From the NCBI GenBank assembly GCA_963709765.1, contig CAVPXL010000006.1, positions 162,344-226,343 of the forward strand: 64,000 nucleotides of DNA. The letters run 5' to 3'. The translations under genes and the position numbers were made by a program. Source of the DNA: Roseitranquillus sp963709765 (GTDB lineage Bacteria > Pseudomonadota > Alphaproteobacteria > Rhodobacterales > Rhodobacteraceae). A model generated the notes under the pieces. The model had not been told where the DNA came from. It saw only the letters and a program-made list of their open reading frames with translations, and did no database searches. Shown piece after piece: positions 19,180-29,276 of this stretch. Every line of letters begins with the position of its first letter. Within the stretch, counting starts at the first letter, position 1.

Positions 19180-19667
19180 ACCGCGCGATCGCGACGCTTT
19201 TCGGAATCGGCTACCTCAAGCCCGCGCCCGGCACCTGGGGGTCTGCGGCGGCCGTGGCGCTGGCCTGGCTCGTGCACGGGCTCGGCGGTTTCCCCCTGCT
19301 CTGTCTCTTGACGATCGCAATCTTCTTCGCGGGCTGGCGGGCCGCCGCCTCCATGACGCGCGGACTGGCCGACCACGACCCGGGCGAGATCGTCATCGAC
19401 GAGCTTGTCGGACAGTGGATCGCGCTCTGGCCACTCTCGGCAGGCCTCTGGTTCGCCGGCGCCGAGCCGTGGGTCTTTCCCTGGCCGGGCTGGATCGGCG
19501 CGTTTCTCCTGTTCCGGCTCTTCGACGTCCGCAAGCCGTGGCTCGTCGGCTGGGCTGATCGCAGGGGCGACGCCATCGGCCTGATGCTCGACGACGTCCT
19601 GGCGGGCCTGATGGCGGCAGTCGTCGTCGCGGTCGCGGCAGGGGTCGCGCACGGCCTCCTGCTGTGA
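19176..19667 (+). CDS. pgpA: Phosphatidylglycerophosphatase A
   Basis: Removes phosphate from phosphatidylglycerol phosphate to make phosphatidylglycerol at the inner membrane. The GTG start at 19176 overlaps the ispDF stop (GTGA), giving 163 aa. The family signatures are present: FGIGYLKPAPGTWGS at residues 12-26, PGEIVIDELVGQW with its acidic residues in the middle, and LFDVRKPW followed by GDAIGLMLDDVLAG near the end. Four hydrophobic segments agree with PgpA topology. It is coupled at both ends, to ispDF and to cinA. Confidence 0.94.
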   Translation: MNRAIATLFGIGYLKPAPGTWGSAAAVALAWLVHGLGGFPLLCLLTIAIFFAGWRAAASMTRGLADHDPGEIVIDELVGQWIALWPLSAGLWFAGAEPWVFPWPGWIGAFLLFRLFDVRKPWLVGWADRRGDAIGLMLDDVLAGLMAAVVVAVAAGVAHGLLL

Positions 19668-20137
19668 GCGCCCGGGACGTCGTGGAGCGCGCGACGGCGG
19701 CAGGGCTTCGCATCGCGACCGCCGAAAGCTGCACCGGGGGCATGTTGGCCGCCGCGCTGACCGATGTGGCCGGTGCTTCCGCTGTCTTCGAATGGGGGTT
19801 CGTGACCTACTCCAACGCAGCCAAGACGGGCATGCTGAACGTCCAGGCCGAGTTGATCGACAGGCACGGCGCCGTCTCGCAGGAAGTGGTGCGCGCCATG
19901 GCGGCGGGAGCCGCTGCGCGCTCCGGCGCGGACCTTGCCATTGCCATCAGCGGGATCGCCGGGCCCGGCGGCACCGCCACGAAACCCGAAGGACGCGTCT
20001 GCTTTGCGCTGTCAGGTCCAACAGGCATGACCTGCGAAACCATCGAGTTCGGCGCGCTTGGACGAGCGGCGGTGCGCTTGCGCGCGACCTCCTACGCGCT
20101 CGACCTGCTTCTGGACGCACTTCCCGGCGCGCCGTAG
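19664..20137 (+). CDS. CinA-family nicotinamide-nucleotide amidohydrolase (PncC)
   Basis: Stand-alone CinA C-terminal domain of 157 aa. It would deamidate nicotinamide mononucleotide to nicotinate mononucleotide in pyridine nucleotide salvage. The catalytic motif TAESCTGGMLAAALTDVAGAS is at residues 19-39. YSNAAKTGMLNV, HGAVSQEVVRAMA and AISGIAGPGGTATKPEGRV follow, as in the E. coli YgaD/PncC group. The N-terminal molybdopterin-binding half of full CinA is absent, which is common. The GTG start overlaps the pgpA stop. The 3' end overlaps the convergent RatA-like gene by 46 bp. Confidence 0.9.
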   Translation: MSARDVVERATAAGLRIATAESCTGGMLAAALTDVAGASAVFEWGFVTYSNAAKTGMLNVQAELIDRHGAVSQEVVRAMAAGAAARSGADLAIAISGIAGPGGTATKPEGRVCFALSGPTGMTCETIEFGALGRAAVRLRATSYALDLLLDALPGAP

Positions 20138-20574
20138 AGCGCGGCGGCGCGACGCTCGAACGCGCGCACGATCCGTTGCATCGCATCGTTGAAGACGACT
20201 CCGATGACCCCCTGCAGGATCCGGTTCCGGAACTCGAAATCCACGAAAAACGAGACTTCGCACCCGCCCGCCGGCAACTCCCGGAAGCGCCACGTGCTCT
20301 CCATGTACCGGAACGGGCCGTCGATATAGGCGGTGTCGATCTTCTTCTCACCGGGCCAGAGCGTCACGCGGCTGCCGAACCGCTCCCGGAAGACGCGGAA
20401 GGAAATGACGAGATCCGCCTCCAGAACCTCGTGATCGTCCCTGTCTTCGCGGCTCCGGATTCGCGCCGCCGCGCACCAGGGCAGGAACTCGGGGTATGCG
20501 CCCACATCGGCCACCAGATCGTACATCTGATCAGCGGTATAGGGCAGTTCGCGGATCTCGGAATGTGTCGCCAT
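20092..20574 (-). CDS. RatA/COQ10-type START-domain protein
   Basis: The 160-aa product is a polyketide cyclase/SRPBCC fold. Motifs are ADQMYDLVADVGAYPEFLPWC, a YIDGPFRYMESTWRF central strand, and the GCEVSFFVDFEFRN segment with a C-terminal helix. These are typical of the COQ10 (ubiquinone-binding) and bacterial RatA (YfjG) group. In alphaproteobacteria it is most often annotated as a ubiquinone-binding or chaperone protein acting in the respiratory chain. The RatA ribosome-association role is the alternative. The first 16 codons of sequence at the 3' end overlap cinA in a convergent arrangement. Confidence 0.85.
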   Translation of the reverse strand: MATHSEIRELPYTADQMYDLVADVGAYPEFLPWCAAARIRSREDRDDHEVLEADLVISFRVFRERFGSRVTLWPGEKKIDTAYIDGPFRYMESTWRFRELPAGGCEVSFFVDFEFRNRILQGVIGVVFNDAMQRIVRAFERRAAALYGAPGSASRSRSSA

Positions 20575-20676
20575 GCCCTTGACCTAGCCCGCCACCCGGA
20601 GCGTCGCAAGCCTACCGCCTTGCCGCCCGGACGCGCCTCGGCTACTGCGCCGCCGACGGATCCTGGGGGACGGGCG

Positions 20677-21214
20677 ATGCGAACCGACTACGTGATCGAC
20701 GAGATGATCTCGGCCAAGACCATCGCCGCACGGGTCGAAGAGCTGGCGCGCGAGATACAGGCGCATTTCGTAGGAACGGAGAAACTGGTCGTCGTGGGGC
20801 TTCTGCGGGGCTCCTTCGTCTTCATCGCCGACCTGGTGCGGGAGCTCGACCTCAACGTGGAGGTCGATTTCCTCGAGGCCTCCTCCTACGGCGACGCGAT
20901 GGAAAGCAGCCGCGAGGTGCGGATACTCAAGGACCTGCGGGGAGAAATCGCCGGCCGCGACGTGTTGGTCGTCGAGGATATCGTGGATACCGGCTTTACC
21001 CTCCTGCACGTCGTCAACCTGTTGAAATCGCGCGGAGCCCCGGCGGCTCGAGACGATTGCGCTCCTCGACAAGCCGAGCCGGCGCGAAGTCGACATCCGC
21101 GCAACCTGGACAGGGTTCGAGATTCCCGACGAATTCGTCGTGGGATATGGGATCGATTACGCCCAACGCAATCGCAACCTGCCGTTCATCGGCAAGGTGC
21201 GGTTTCGCACATGA
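20677..21214 (+). CDS. hpt: Hypoxanthine phosphoribosyltransferase, with one frameshift
   Basis: Purine salvage enzyme converting hypoxanthine or guanine and PRPP to nucleotides. The start is ATG 20677 after GGGGGACGGG. The first frame carries LRGSFVFIADL, the FLEASSYG loop and the PRPP motif VVEDIVDTGFTL. After the CGC-G-GAG sequence at about 21031-21037 the protein continues in the next frame with TIALLDKPSRREVDI, GFEIPDEFVVGYGIDYAQ and NLPFIGKV, which contain the C-terminal purine-binding aspartate. The span is 538 bp, one more than a multiple of three, matching a single inserted base. Removing it gives a standard 178-aa Hpt. Confidence 0.88.
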
Positions 21215-21300
21215 GCCCTGCGCCGAACTGACAGTCTTGCCATATTGCACGCCCGTCCTGCATGGTACCCTCCAGTGGACTTGAGAACGGGAGACAGTAA

Positions 21301-21768
21301 ATGAAGAAGATCATGATCTTGGCCGCAACGGCGGGCCTCGTCGCGTCCGGCGCGTACAGCCAGGGCGAAATGACGGCCGCGGAGAGGGCCCATCAGATCC
21401 GCCTGGCCCATATGTCGCTCTTCGCGCACAACATCGGCCCGCTGGCCGCGATGGCCAAGGGCGAGATGGAGTATGACGCCGACGTGGCGGCGCGCAACGC
21501 CGACAACATCGCCAAGCTCGCCAGCGTCGACACGACGAGCTATTGGGTCGAAGGGTCCGACAGCGAAAGTCTGGCCGACAGTCGCGCACTTCCCGCGATC
21601 TGGGAGAGCCCGGACGATTTCTATCCCCACTTCGATACCTTGCAGGAGGCCGCCACCGCAGCAGCGCAGGCTGCGCCCGAGGGACAGCAGGCCTTCGCCG
21701 CGGCTGTTGGCGATCTGGGCAAGGCCTGCGGCGGGTGTCATGAGGATTATCGCAAGCCGAAGGACTGA
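21301..21768 (+). CDS. Cytochrome c' / c556 family protein
   Basis: Small periplasmic c-type cytochrome of 155 aa. A signal peptide covers residues 1-20 (AGLVASGAYSQG). The mature part is a predicted four-helix bundle with RAHQIRLAHMSLFAHNIGPLA near the N-terminus. The single heme-attachment motif CGGCHEDYR is at the extreme C-terminus, which is diagnostic of class II cytochromes (c' and c556). The family binds NO or acts in electron transfer, but its role here is unassigned. It is followed after two bases by a second cytochrome gene, so the two are probably co-transcribed. Confidence 0.92.
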   Translation: MKKIMILAATAGLVASGAYSQGEMTAAERAHQIRLAHMSLFAHNIGPLAAMAKGEMEYDADVAARNADNIAKLASVDTTSYWVEGSDSESLADSRALPAIWESPDDFYPHFDTLQEAATAAAQAAPEGQQAFAAAVGDLGKACGGCHEDYRKPKD

Positions 21769-21770
21769 AA

Positions 21771-22664
21771 TTGCGCAGAACTCTTCTCGGTGCCGCAGCG
21801 GTCGCGGTGGTTGCGGGGGTCGTGCTCTATTGGGGGCTGACCCGCGCGACGCCGCTGGCGGCGGAGGAACTGGCGGGGCTGGAGCCGGACCTGGCGCGGG
21901 GCGAGGTCGTGTTCCACGCGGCAGGATGCGCGTCGTGCCATGTGGCGCCGGATGCCGAAGAGGTGGAGTCCCCTGTGCTGTCAGGGGGTCAGCGCTTCTC
22001 GTCGCCATTCGGGACGTTCGTGGCGCCGAATATCTCGCCGCATCCGCAAGCGGGGATCGGAGCATGGTCGACACTTGATGTCGTGAATGCGCTCAAGCGT
22101 GGTATCTCCCCGGATAGACAGCATTATTTCCCGGTGCTGCCGTATGCGGCATATCAGAGGGCCACGCTGTCCGACCTGGTTTCGCTGGCGGGATACCTCA
22201 GGACCTTGCCGGAATCGGACCGGGCTGATGAGGCCCATGAGGTGACGTTTCCGTTTTCGATCCGCCGCAACGTCGGATTGTGGAAGCTTCTTTTCCTCAA
22301 CGACGACTGGGTGTTGGAGGTCGACCCTCAGTCGCCGGAGGCGCACGGGCGCTACCTGGTCGAGGCGCTGGGGCATTGCGCGGAATGTCATACGCCGCGC
22401 AACCTGCTGGGAGCGTTGGAGATTTCGAGGTGGATGTCGGGGGCGCCCAATCCGTCCGGCAAGGGACGGATACCGGATATCACGCCGGCGGGGCTCAAAT
22501 GGTCGGCCTCGGACATCGCCGGCTTCCTTGCCACTGGTTTTACACCGGAATTCGACACCGCGGGCGGCGACATGGCGAAGGTCGTGCGCAACACGGCGCA
22601 GCTTTCGGACGCGGACCGGCAGGCGATCGCGGCCTATGTGAAGGCGCTTCCGGCGGTGGAGTAG
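21771..22664 (+). CDS. Membrane-anchored diheme cytochrome c
   Basis: The 297-aa product starts at TTG 21771, two bases after the preceding cytochrome stop. An uncleaved N-terminal anchor (residues 6-22) precedes two class I cytochrome c domains. The first has CASCH at 53-57 and the second CAECHTPRN near 203-210. SPFGTFVAPNISPHPQAGIG and the later DITP segment are reminiscent of the cytochrome subunits of membrane alcohol, aldehyde or sugar dehydrogenases. No dehydrogenase subunits lie nearby, so the electron donor is unknown. The pairing with a c' type protein suggests a small periplasmic electron-transfer unit. Confidence 0.9.
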   Translation: MRRTLLGAAAVAVVAGVVLYWGLTRATPLAAEELAGLEPDLARGEVVFHAAGCASCHVAPDAEEVESPVLSGGQRFSSPFGTFVAPNISPHPQAGIGAWSTLDVVNALKRGISPDRQHYFPVLPYAAYQRATLSDLVSLAGYLRTLPESDRADEAHEVTFPFSIRRNVGLWKLLFLNDDWVLEVDPQSPEAHGRYLVEALGHCAECHTPRNLLGALEISRWMSGAPNPSGKGRIPDITPAGLKWSASDIAGFLATGFTPEFDTAGGDMAKVVRNTAQLSDADRQAIAAYVKALPAVE

Positions 22665-22683
22665 CGCGCGCCGGCGCAGGAAC

Positions 22684-22725
22684 TTCTTTCAACTTCCTGC
22701 AAGATATTACCCCCCCACTTTAAAC
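22684..22725 (+). repeat. 42-bp intergenic repeat, copy 1
   Basis: This 42-bp segment matches 38551-38592 at 39 of 42 positions. The shared core is TTCTTTCAACTTCCTGCAAG followed by an A/T-rich spacer, ATTA, seven Cs and TTAAAC. It lies between the diheme cytochrome gene and the Phd-like gene. Its function is unknown. The left part has partial dyad symmetry (CTT..CTGCAAG), compatible with an operator. Confidence 0.8.
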
Positions 22726-22745
22726 TTCTGAAAAGAAATGGGGGG
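22710..22745 (+). promoter_or_regulatory. Hairpin that would sequester the ribosome binding site of the Phd-like gene
   Basis: Seven Cs and an A (22710-22717) face TGGGGGG (22739-22745). Inside this stem a second stem, TTCT/AGAA (22726-22729 with 22734-22737), closes a GAAA tetraloop. The G run is the apparent Shine-Dalgarno sequence, eight bases before ATG 22754. In the folded form the ribosome binding site would be hidden. The structure is read by eye and no energy was calculated. Confidence 0.45.
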
Positions 22746-22753
22746 AAATATCA

Positions 22754-23188
22754 ATGCCACGGATCAGCCTCTCGCGCCTGCGCCCGGAGCTCACCAGGTG
22801 GGTCGAGTACGTGCGGCGCAGCTCGGACGAGTACGTCATCCTGACCGCGCACAACCGGGAGGTGGCGGCGCTGGTCTCCATGGAGGCGCTGAAGCTCGTC
22901 TGGAACGCGCAGGACGAGCGGCGCAGCGGCCCCATCGACCCGAGCACCGGCCGCCCGTTCGGTCGCGAATGGGTGTCGAGCAATTTCCAGGGCCATTACG
23001 AACGCCACCGCGATCCCGACGCCCATCTCCGCCCCAGCCGCGAGGACGCGCCGTGGCTGGGAAGGCCGTTCGACTGGCCGCCGGCAGCGGCACCGAAACA
23101 AAGGGAGCCGGAGGCGAGTGAAGAGCGCACGCCGTCACCGGAAGCGCGCGCGCCGTCGAAGCGATGGTGGCAAGTCTGGCGTCGATGA
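22754..23188 (+). CDS. Phd/YefM-like antitoxin-type protein
   Basis: The 144-aa product has an N-terminal segment (residues 1-50, PRISLSRLRPELTRWVEYVR, then EYVILTAHNREVAALVSMEAL) resembling the Phd/YefM DNA-binding antitoxin fold. The rest is long, polar and proline-rich, ending KRWWQVWRR. Classic Phd proteins are about 70-90 aa, so the tail is unusual. No recognisable RelE, Doc or PIN toxin lies beside it. A 49-codon frame overlaps its stop by four bases. The start ATG 22754 is preceded by GGGGGGAA inside a potential hairpin. It may be an orphan antitoxin or a transcription factor derived from one. Confidence 0.6.
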   Translation: MPRISLSRLRPELTRWVEYVRRSSDEYVILTAHNREVAALVSMEALKLVWNAQDERRSGPIDPSTGRPFGREWVSSNFQGHYERHRDPDAHLRPSREDAPWLGRPFDWPPAAAPKQREPEASEERTPSPEARAPSKRWWQVWRR

Positions 23189-23334
23189 GCGCGGAGCGCC
23201 ATGGCCGGGGCGCGATTTCCGGTTCCAGGAAGAATCCGAAAGCAATCCCGCTGTCACCCGGCCGCAACAACGAGGCCTGGCCCATGCAGCCTCCGGCGCG
23301 CCCGCGGTTCGGCACGCGGGAAACAAGCCTCTGA
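23185..23334 (+). CDS. Small hypothetical ORF overlapping the Phd-like gene (ATGA)
   Basis: This 49-codon frame starts with an ATG that overlaps the preceding stop codon in the ATGA manner typical of coupled operon partners. The product is basic and rich in Arg, Pro and Gly, with no motif I recognise and no resemblance to a known toxin. The overlap is the only argument for it; an ATGA overlap can arise by chance. Confidence 0.2.
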   Translation: MSAERHGRGAISGSRKNPKAIPLSPGRNNEAWPMQPPARPRFGTRETSL

Positions 23335-23563
23335 CCAGGCTTTCATCTCAGGGTTCGCCATGAGTGGTCATGAAGTCAACGGCTCCGCGACACTTTGCCC
23401 CAATAGGATGAAAAAGTGCAACTGCCGCAACTCTGGCAGGTAAACTCGGCAGGGATCGCGCTAGATGAGCAGATCTTGTGAGGCAACTTGCCGCCAGGGT
23501 CGACCATTGGCGACCGATTGGAATGACGGCAGGAGCCCGCGCGGAACAGATGGGAGCACATCA

Positions 23564-24409
23564 ATGATCACTCTTAACAACCGTACGCTCGCCGCCTTGC
23601 TGGCGGGTTGTACCGCGGCGGCCTTCACGCCGACGCTCGCCGCCGCCCAGGGCGTGTTCACGGGCACGGGCGCTGCGGAGGACCGGTTCGAGGACCTTCA
23701 GGACGACGCGCAGGAAGACATCGAGCGCGACGCGCGCCGGTTCGGCAATTCCGGCCGCGAGCTGGGCTACAGCGCCTCGCTGGCGCTGCGGGCGAGCACG
23801 ACGAGCGGCAACACCGACAACACCGATGTCGGGATCGCCGGGGTGGCCGCGTACTATGACGGCACCAACGGCTACGAATTGCGGTTCGCCTACGACTATG
23901 CCGAGGATGAAGACGAGAAGAACGAGGAGAGCTTCCTCTACGAACTCCAGTACACCCGCGACTTAACCCCGCGCCTCTACGGCTTCGCCGAGTTGCAGGG
24001 AACGCTGGACAAGTTCTCCAACTACGACAGCGACACCTTCGTCGGGTTCGGTGTCGGCTACTACGTTCTTTCCGAACCGAACCGGACCTGGAACGTTCAG
24101 GCCGGCGTCGGCTACCGGGTCGCCGAGCTGGACAATCTCAACCAGATCGACGATTTCGAAGAGCCTGCGGTGAGCCTGGAATCGGATTACTTCCAGCGCA
24201 TCTCGGACACGACGTACTTCACCAACGAGACCGACATCATCACGTCGGACAGCGACACGGCGGTACTCAACGATCTCGGCGTGACCGTGGCGATGAGCGA
24301 CCGGCTGGCGCTGCGCACGAGCCTCCTGACGGAGTATCACAGCGACCCGTTCGAGGGCGCCGAGAACACCGACAACCGGCTTGGCGTCTCGCTCGTCATG
24401 GACTTCTGA
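23564..24409 (+). CDS. DUF481 (YdiY-like) outer-membrane protein
   Basis: The 281-aa product starts at ATG 23564 after GGGAGCAC. A signal peptide ends at about residue 30 (AAFTPTLAAAQG). A short acidic segment (EDRFEDLQDDAQEDIERDARRF) follows. The remainder is alternating beta strands: GYSASLALRASTTSGNTDNTDVGI, YELQYTRDLTPRLYGFAELQG, and the C-terminal strand LGVSLVMDF ending in Phe, as in outer-membrane barrels. DUF481 members include the salt-inducible YdiY of enterobacteria, of unknown function. It is a single-gene unit with a strong terminator. Confidence 0.88.
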   Translation: MITLNNRTLAALLAGCTAAAFTPTLAAAQGVFTGTGAAEDRFEDLQDDAQEDIERDARRFGNSGRELGYSASLALRASTTSGNTDNTDVGIAGVAAYYDGTNGYELRFAYDYAEDEDEKNEESFLYELQYTRDLTPRLYGFAELQGTLDKFSNYDSDTFVGFGVGYYVLSEPNRTWNVQAGVGYRVAELDNLNQIDDFEEPAVSLESDYFQRISDTTYFTNETDIITSDSDTAVLNDLGVTVAMSDRLALRTSLLTEYHSDPFEGAENTDNRLGVSLVMDF

Positions 24410-24463
24410 GCGGACAGGTCCTTCCGGGCCGCCGCACCCCCGGCCCGGCAATGACCGGTCAAG

Positions 24464-24501
24464 CCCCGCGTCAGGTCTTCGAACCTGGCGCGGGGTTTTT
24501 T
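24464..24501 (+). terminator. Rho-independent terminator of the DUF481 gene
   Basis: A stem of CCCCGCG (24464-24470) with CGCGGGG (24489-24495) continues inward as CAGGT with ACCTG, and six Ts follow directly. It lies 55 bp after the stop. The same hairpin could also serve the convergent lipA transcript less efficiently. Confidence 0.92.
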
Positions 24502-24551
24502 CGTGTGTTCCCCGGAGCTGTGAGAGCGCCCTGCCCGCCGGACGGGTCGTT

Positions 24552-25505
24552 TCAGCGGGCGCCGAGCGCCTTGTCCCGCGCAGCACGGAGCTGCGCGAAG
24601 TCGTCGCCGGCGTGGTAGCTGGAGCGCGTGAGCGGGGTCGCGGAGACCATCAGGAAGCCCTTGCCGTAGGCGGCGCGCTCGTAGGCGGCGAACTCGGAGG
24701 GTTCGACGAAGCGGGCGACGGCGTGGTGGCGGGGCGTGGGTTGCAGGTACTGGCCGACGGTGAGGAAATCGACGTCGGCGGCGCGCATGTCGTCCATCAC
24801 CTGGAGGACGGATTGGCGGTCTTCGCCGAGGCCGACCATGATGCCGGACTTGGTGAACAGCGACGGGTCGAGTTCCTTGACGCGCTGGAGAAGGCGCAGG
24901 GAGTGGAAGTAGCGCGCGCCGGGACGGACCTCCGGGTAGAGGCCGGGGACGGTCTCGAGGTTGTGGTTGAAGACGTCGGGCTTCGCGGCGACGACGGTCT
25001 CCAACACCTCGGGGGCGCAGCGCAGGAAGTCTGGCGTCAGGATCTCGATCGTGGTGCCGGGGGCCTGGCGGCGGATGGCGCGGATGGTCTGGGCGAAGTG
25101 CTCGGCGCCGCCATCGGCGAGGTCGTCGCGGTCGACGGAGGTGATCACGACGTGATTGAGGCCGAGCTTCTTCACGGCATCGGCCACCCTGCCCGGCTCG
25201 AACACGTCGAGGGTGTCGGGCCGGCCGGTGGCGACGTTGCAGAAGGTGCAGCCGCGGGTGCAGATCTCGCCCATGATCATCATGGTGGCGTGGCCCTGGC
25301 TCCAGCATTCGCCGACATTGGGGCAGCCCGCCTCCTCGCAGACGGTGGTGAGGCGATGCTCGCGGATCGTGTCGCGGGTCTCCCGGTAGCCCTGGCTCGT
25401 CGGCGCCTTGACGCGGATCCAGTCGGGCTTGCGCAGGCGTTCGGTCTCGGGGCGGCGCGCCTTCTCGGGGTGGCGCTGGCCGGGGATGGTGATGTCACGG
25501 GGCAT
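24552..25505 (-). CDS. lipA: Lipoyl synthase
   Basis: Radical SAM enzyme that inserts two sulfurs into protein-bound octanoyl groups to make lipoate. In the 317-aa product the auxiliary-cluster cysteines are C56, C61 and C67 (VCEEAGCPNVGEC). The radical SAM cysteines are C82, C86 and C89 (CTRGCTFC). TGRP, VVITSVDRDDL, NHNLETV, SGIMVGLGE and the RSSYHAGD end with the conserved serine complete the family signature. The gene diverges from katG. A single-gene unit is likely, with convergent DUF481 downstream. Confidence 0.97.
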   Translation of the reverse strand: MPRDITIPGQRHPEKARRPETERLRKPDWIRVKAPTSQGYRETRDTIREHRLTTVCEEAGCPNVGECWSQGHATMMIMGEICTRGCTFCNVATGRPDTLDVFEPGRVADAVKKLGLNHVVITSVDRDDLADGGAEHFAQTIRAIRRQAPGTTIEILTPDFLRCAPEVLETVVAAKPDVFNHNLETVPGLYPEVRPGARYFHSLRLLQRVKELDPSLFTKSGIMVGLGEDRQSVLQVMDDMRAADVDFLTVGQYLQPTPRHHAVARFVEPSEFAAYERAAYGKGFLMVSATPLTRSSYHAGDDFAQLRAARDKALGAR

Positions 25506-25583
25506 TGGCGCTCCTCTCTCCGGAGGTATCTAGCGCGGCAAGGGTGAGGCGTTCAATGGGCGCAACCGACGCGGCCCTACGCT

Positions 25584-25611
25584 TTGACACGAGCGGCAGG
25601 ATTGTTAGAAC
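25584..25611 (+). promoter_or_regulatory. Putative sigma-70 promoter of katG
   Basis: TTGACA (25584-25589) is followed after 16 bases by TAGAAC (25606-25611). This lies 46 bp before the katG start in the lipA-katG divergent region. The -35 is consensus and the -10 is weak. An activator such as OxyR would be expected, but I could not define its site. Confidence 0.4.
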
Positions 25612-25657
25612 GGTTCCAAACCGAGCCAGCCCCCCCTGCAGAAGAACGGAGAGCAAG

Positions 25658-27885
<2,228 letters not shown>

Positions 27886-27910
27886 CCTGCCGGGTCGTTC
27901 GTCAGACAGC

Positions 27911-27937
27911 AAAAGGGCGCCCTCGGGCGCCCTTTTT
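27911..27937 (+). terminator. Rho-independent terminator of katG
   Basis: The palindrome AAGGGCGCCC / GGGCGCCCTT is followed by five Ts, 25 bp after the katG stop. An A run on the other side allows it to work for the convergent DUF6456 gene as well. Confidence 0.9.
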
Positions 27938-27956
27938 CGTGCAGGAGGGTTTCAGG

Positions 27957-29069
27957 TCAGCCGATCATGGGCGACCATCCGTCCCGGGTGGTGTCATAGT
28001 ATTGCTTCAGACGCGCGAGGGCGATCCGGAGCACGATCTTGCCCGAGCGCGCTGACCAACCCATGCGCTGTTCCGTGGCCTCGAGCCCTTCGAGGAAGCA
28101 GCAGCACCGAAGCGCAACGTCTCCCAGTCCGGGACCCAGATCGGCAAGCGCCGCCGCAACCCGGTCGCGGGCATCCTGCGGTCCGCCCTGGTTGTCGCTG
28201 CCGGGACGGAAGCTGCCCCGATCGCCGCTGAGGAAACGTTCCCAGTTCTGGGCCACGCGCGGTCCGAGCTGGGCGAGTTCGAAATCCTCCCGAAGGCGCT
28301 CGCCGGCGGCGACCATCTCGGCGGTCAGGAACGGCTGGCCGTCCTTGTCGCGACGCCGGGCCAGAGCGGCCAGCGGGCTTTCCGCGAGATTATAGCGAGG
28401 CTTGTTGCTGCGGACGCGTTCCTTGTCGGCATATTCCCGGTGCTGTTCGCCCGCGGCCTCGCCGGCCGGCACGCCGTCGTCCTCGGCAAGCAGCCGTTTG
28501 AGCGCGCTGCGGCCCACGGGCGTGATGTGATAACGGGTCACACGGCCTTGCGACTGACAACCGATCCACTCTTTCAGCGCCATCGCCTCGGCGATCTCCC
28601 GGTCGACCACCGCGGTTCGAACGGTGCGGCCGTCGACGCTCTCGCGGACCACCACGGCCTTTTCCATTTCCTGGGCGATCGCGAGGCAGGCGCCCGGTTC
28701 TATCAGCCGCCGCAGGACACGTCGCGCCTCGCGATGGACGGTCTCTTCGCTGGGCATGGCCGGAGGTTGAAAGGCAGCGGTCATGTTCGGGGCATCCTTG
28801 GTGATGTCGTCGGACTCGATCGCGATGCAGTTCGTGCCGAGACGCTTGAGTGCCTCGTCCACGAGAGGATCGTCCCGGCGGGTCTCGAACCGGCGCACCT
28901 GGCGGAGGATAGTCGACGCATGAACACCCGCAGTGCGGGCGAGCTCGCGAATCGACAGGCCTTCCTCGGTGTGCGCCAGGTAATGACGTGCCGCGGGCGG
29001 TACCCAGGGCGGAAGGGACACCATCTCGTCTTCGGCGAGCAGAGCCTTCATCACATCTTTCTCCCTCAT
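27957..29069 (-). CDS. DUF6456 helix-turn-helix protein
   Basis: The 370-aa product has an N-terminal HTH (about 35-65, EGLSIRELARTAGVHASTILRQVRRFE) and a middle region with a second winged-helix-like segment (EWIGCQSQGRVTRYHITPVGRSALKRLL). The C-terminal DUF6456 domain (about 225-370) contains ESPLAALARRRD, FLTAEMVAAGERLREDFE, and a final cysteine-rich helix region LRCCCFLEGLEATE plus GKIVLRIALARLKQYYD. The family is confined to alphaproteobacteria and is presumed to be a transcriptional regulator. The role is not established. It is transcribed divergently from the DUF6477 gene. Confidence 0.82.
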   Translation of the reverse strand: MREKDVMKALLAEDEMVSLPPWVPPAARHYLAHTEEGLSIRELARTAGVHASTILRQVRRFETRRDDPLVDEALKRLGTNCIAIESDDITKDAPNMTAAFQPPAMPSEETVHREARRVLRRLIEPGACLAIAQEMEKAVVVRESVDGRTVRTAVVDREIAEAMALKEWIGCQSQGRVTRYHITPVGRSALKRLLAEDDGVPAGEAAGEQHREYADKERVRSNKPRYNLAESPLAALARRRDKDGQPFLTAEMVAAGERLREDFELAQLGPRVAQNWERFLSGDRGSFRPGSDNQGGPQDARDRVAAALADLGPGLGDVALRCCCFLEGLEATEQRMGWSARSGKIVLRIALARLKQYYDTTRDGWSPMIG

Positions 29070-29276
29070 CCTATCGCGCCTCAGCAGCTGCCGATATGCA
29101 ATCCAGAGTTGTATTCGGGACGCTGGAAGCCGGCACCTTACATCGCGAGACTAGAGTGTTTCCTGAATGTGAACATTGCTGGAAACCACCGAACGCAAAA
29201 AACCGGACGGACGCAACACCCGTTTAGGTTGCGAAATGCTGGGCTCATCAAAAACAACGATGAACCTGGAGGATAA

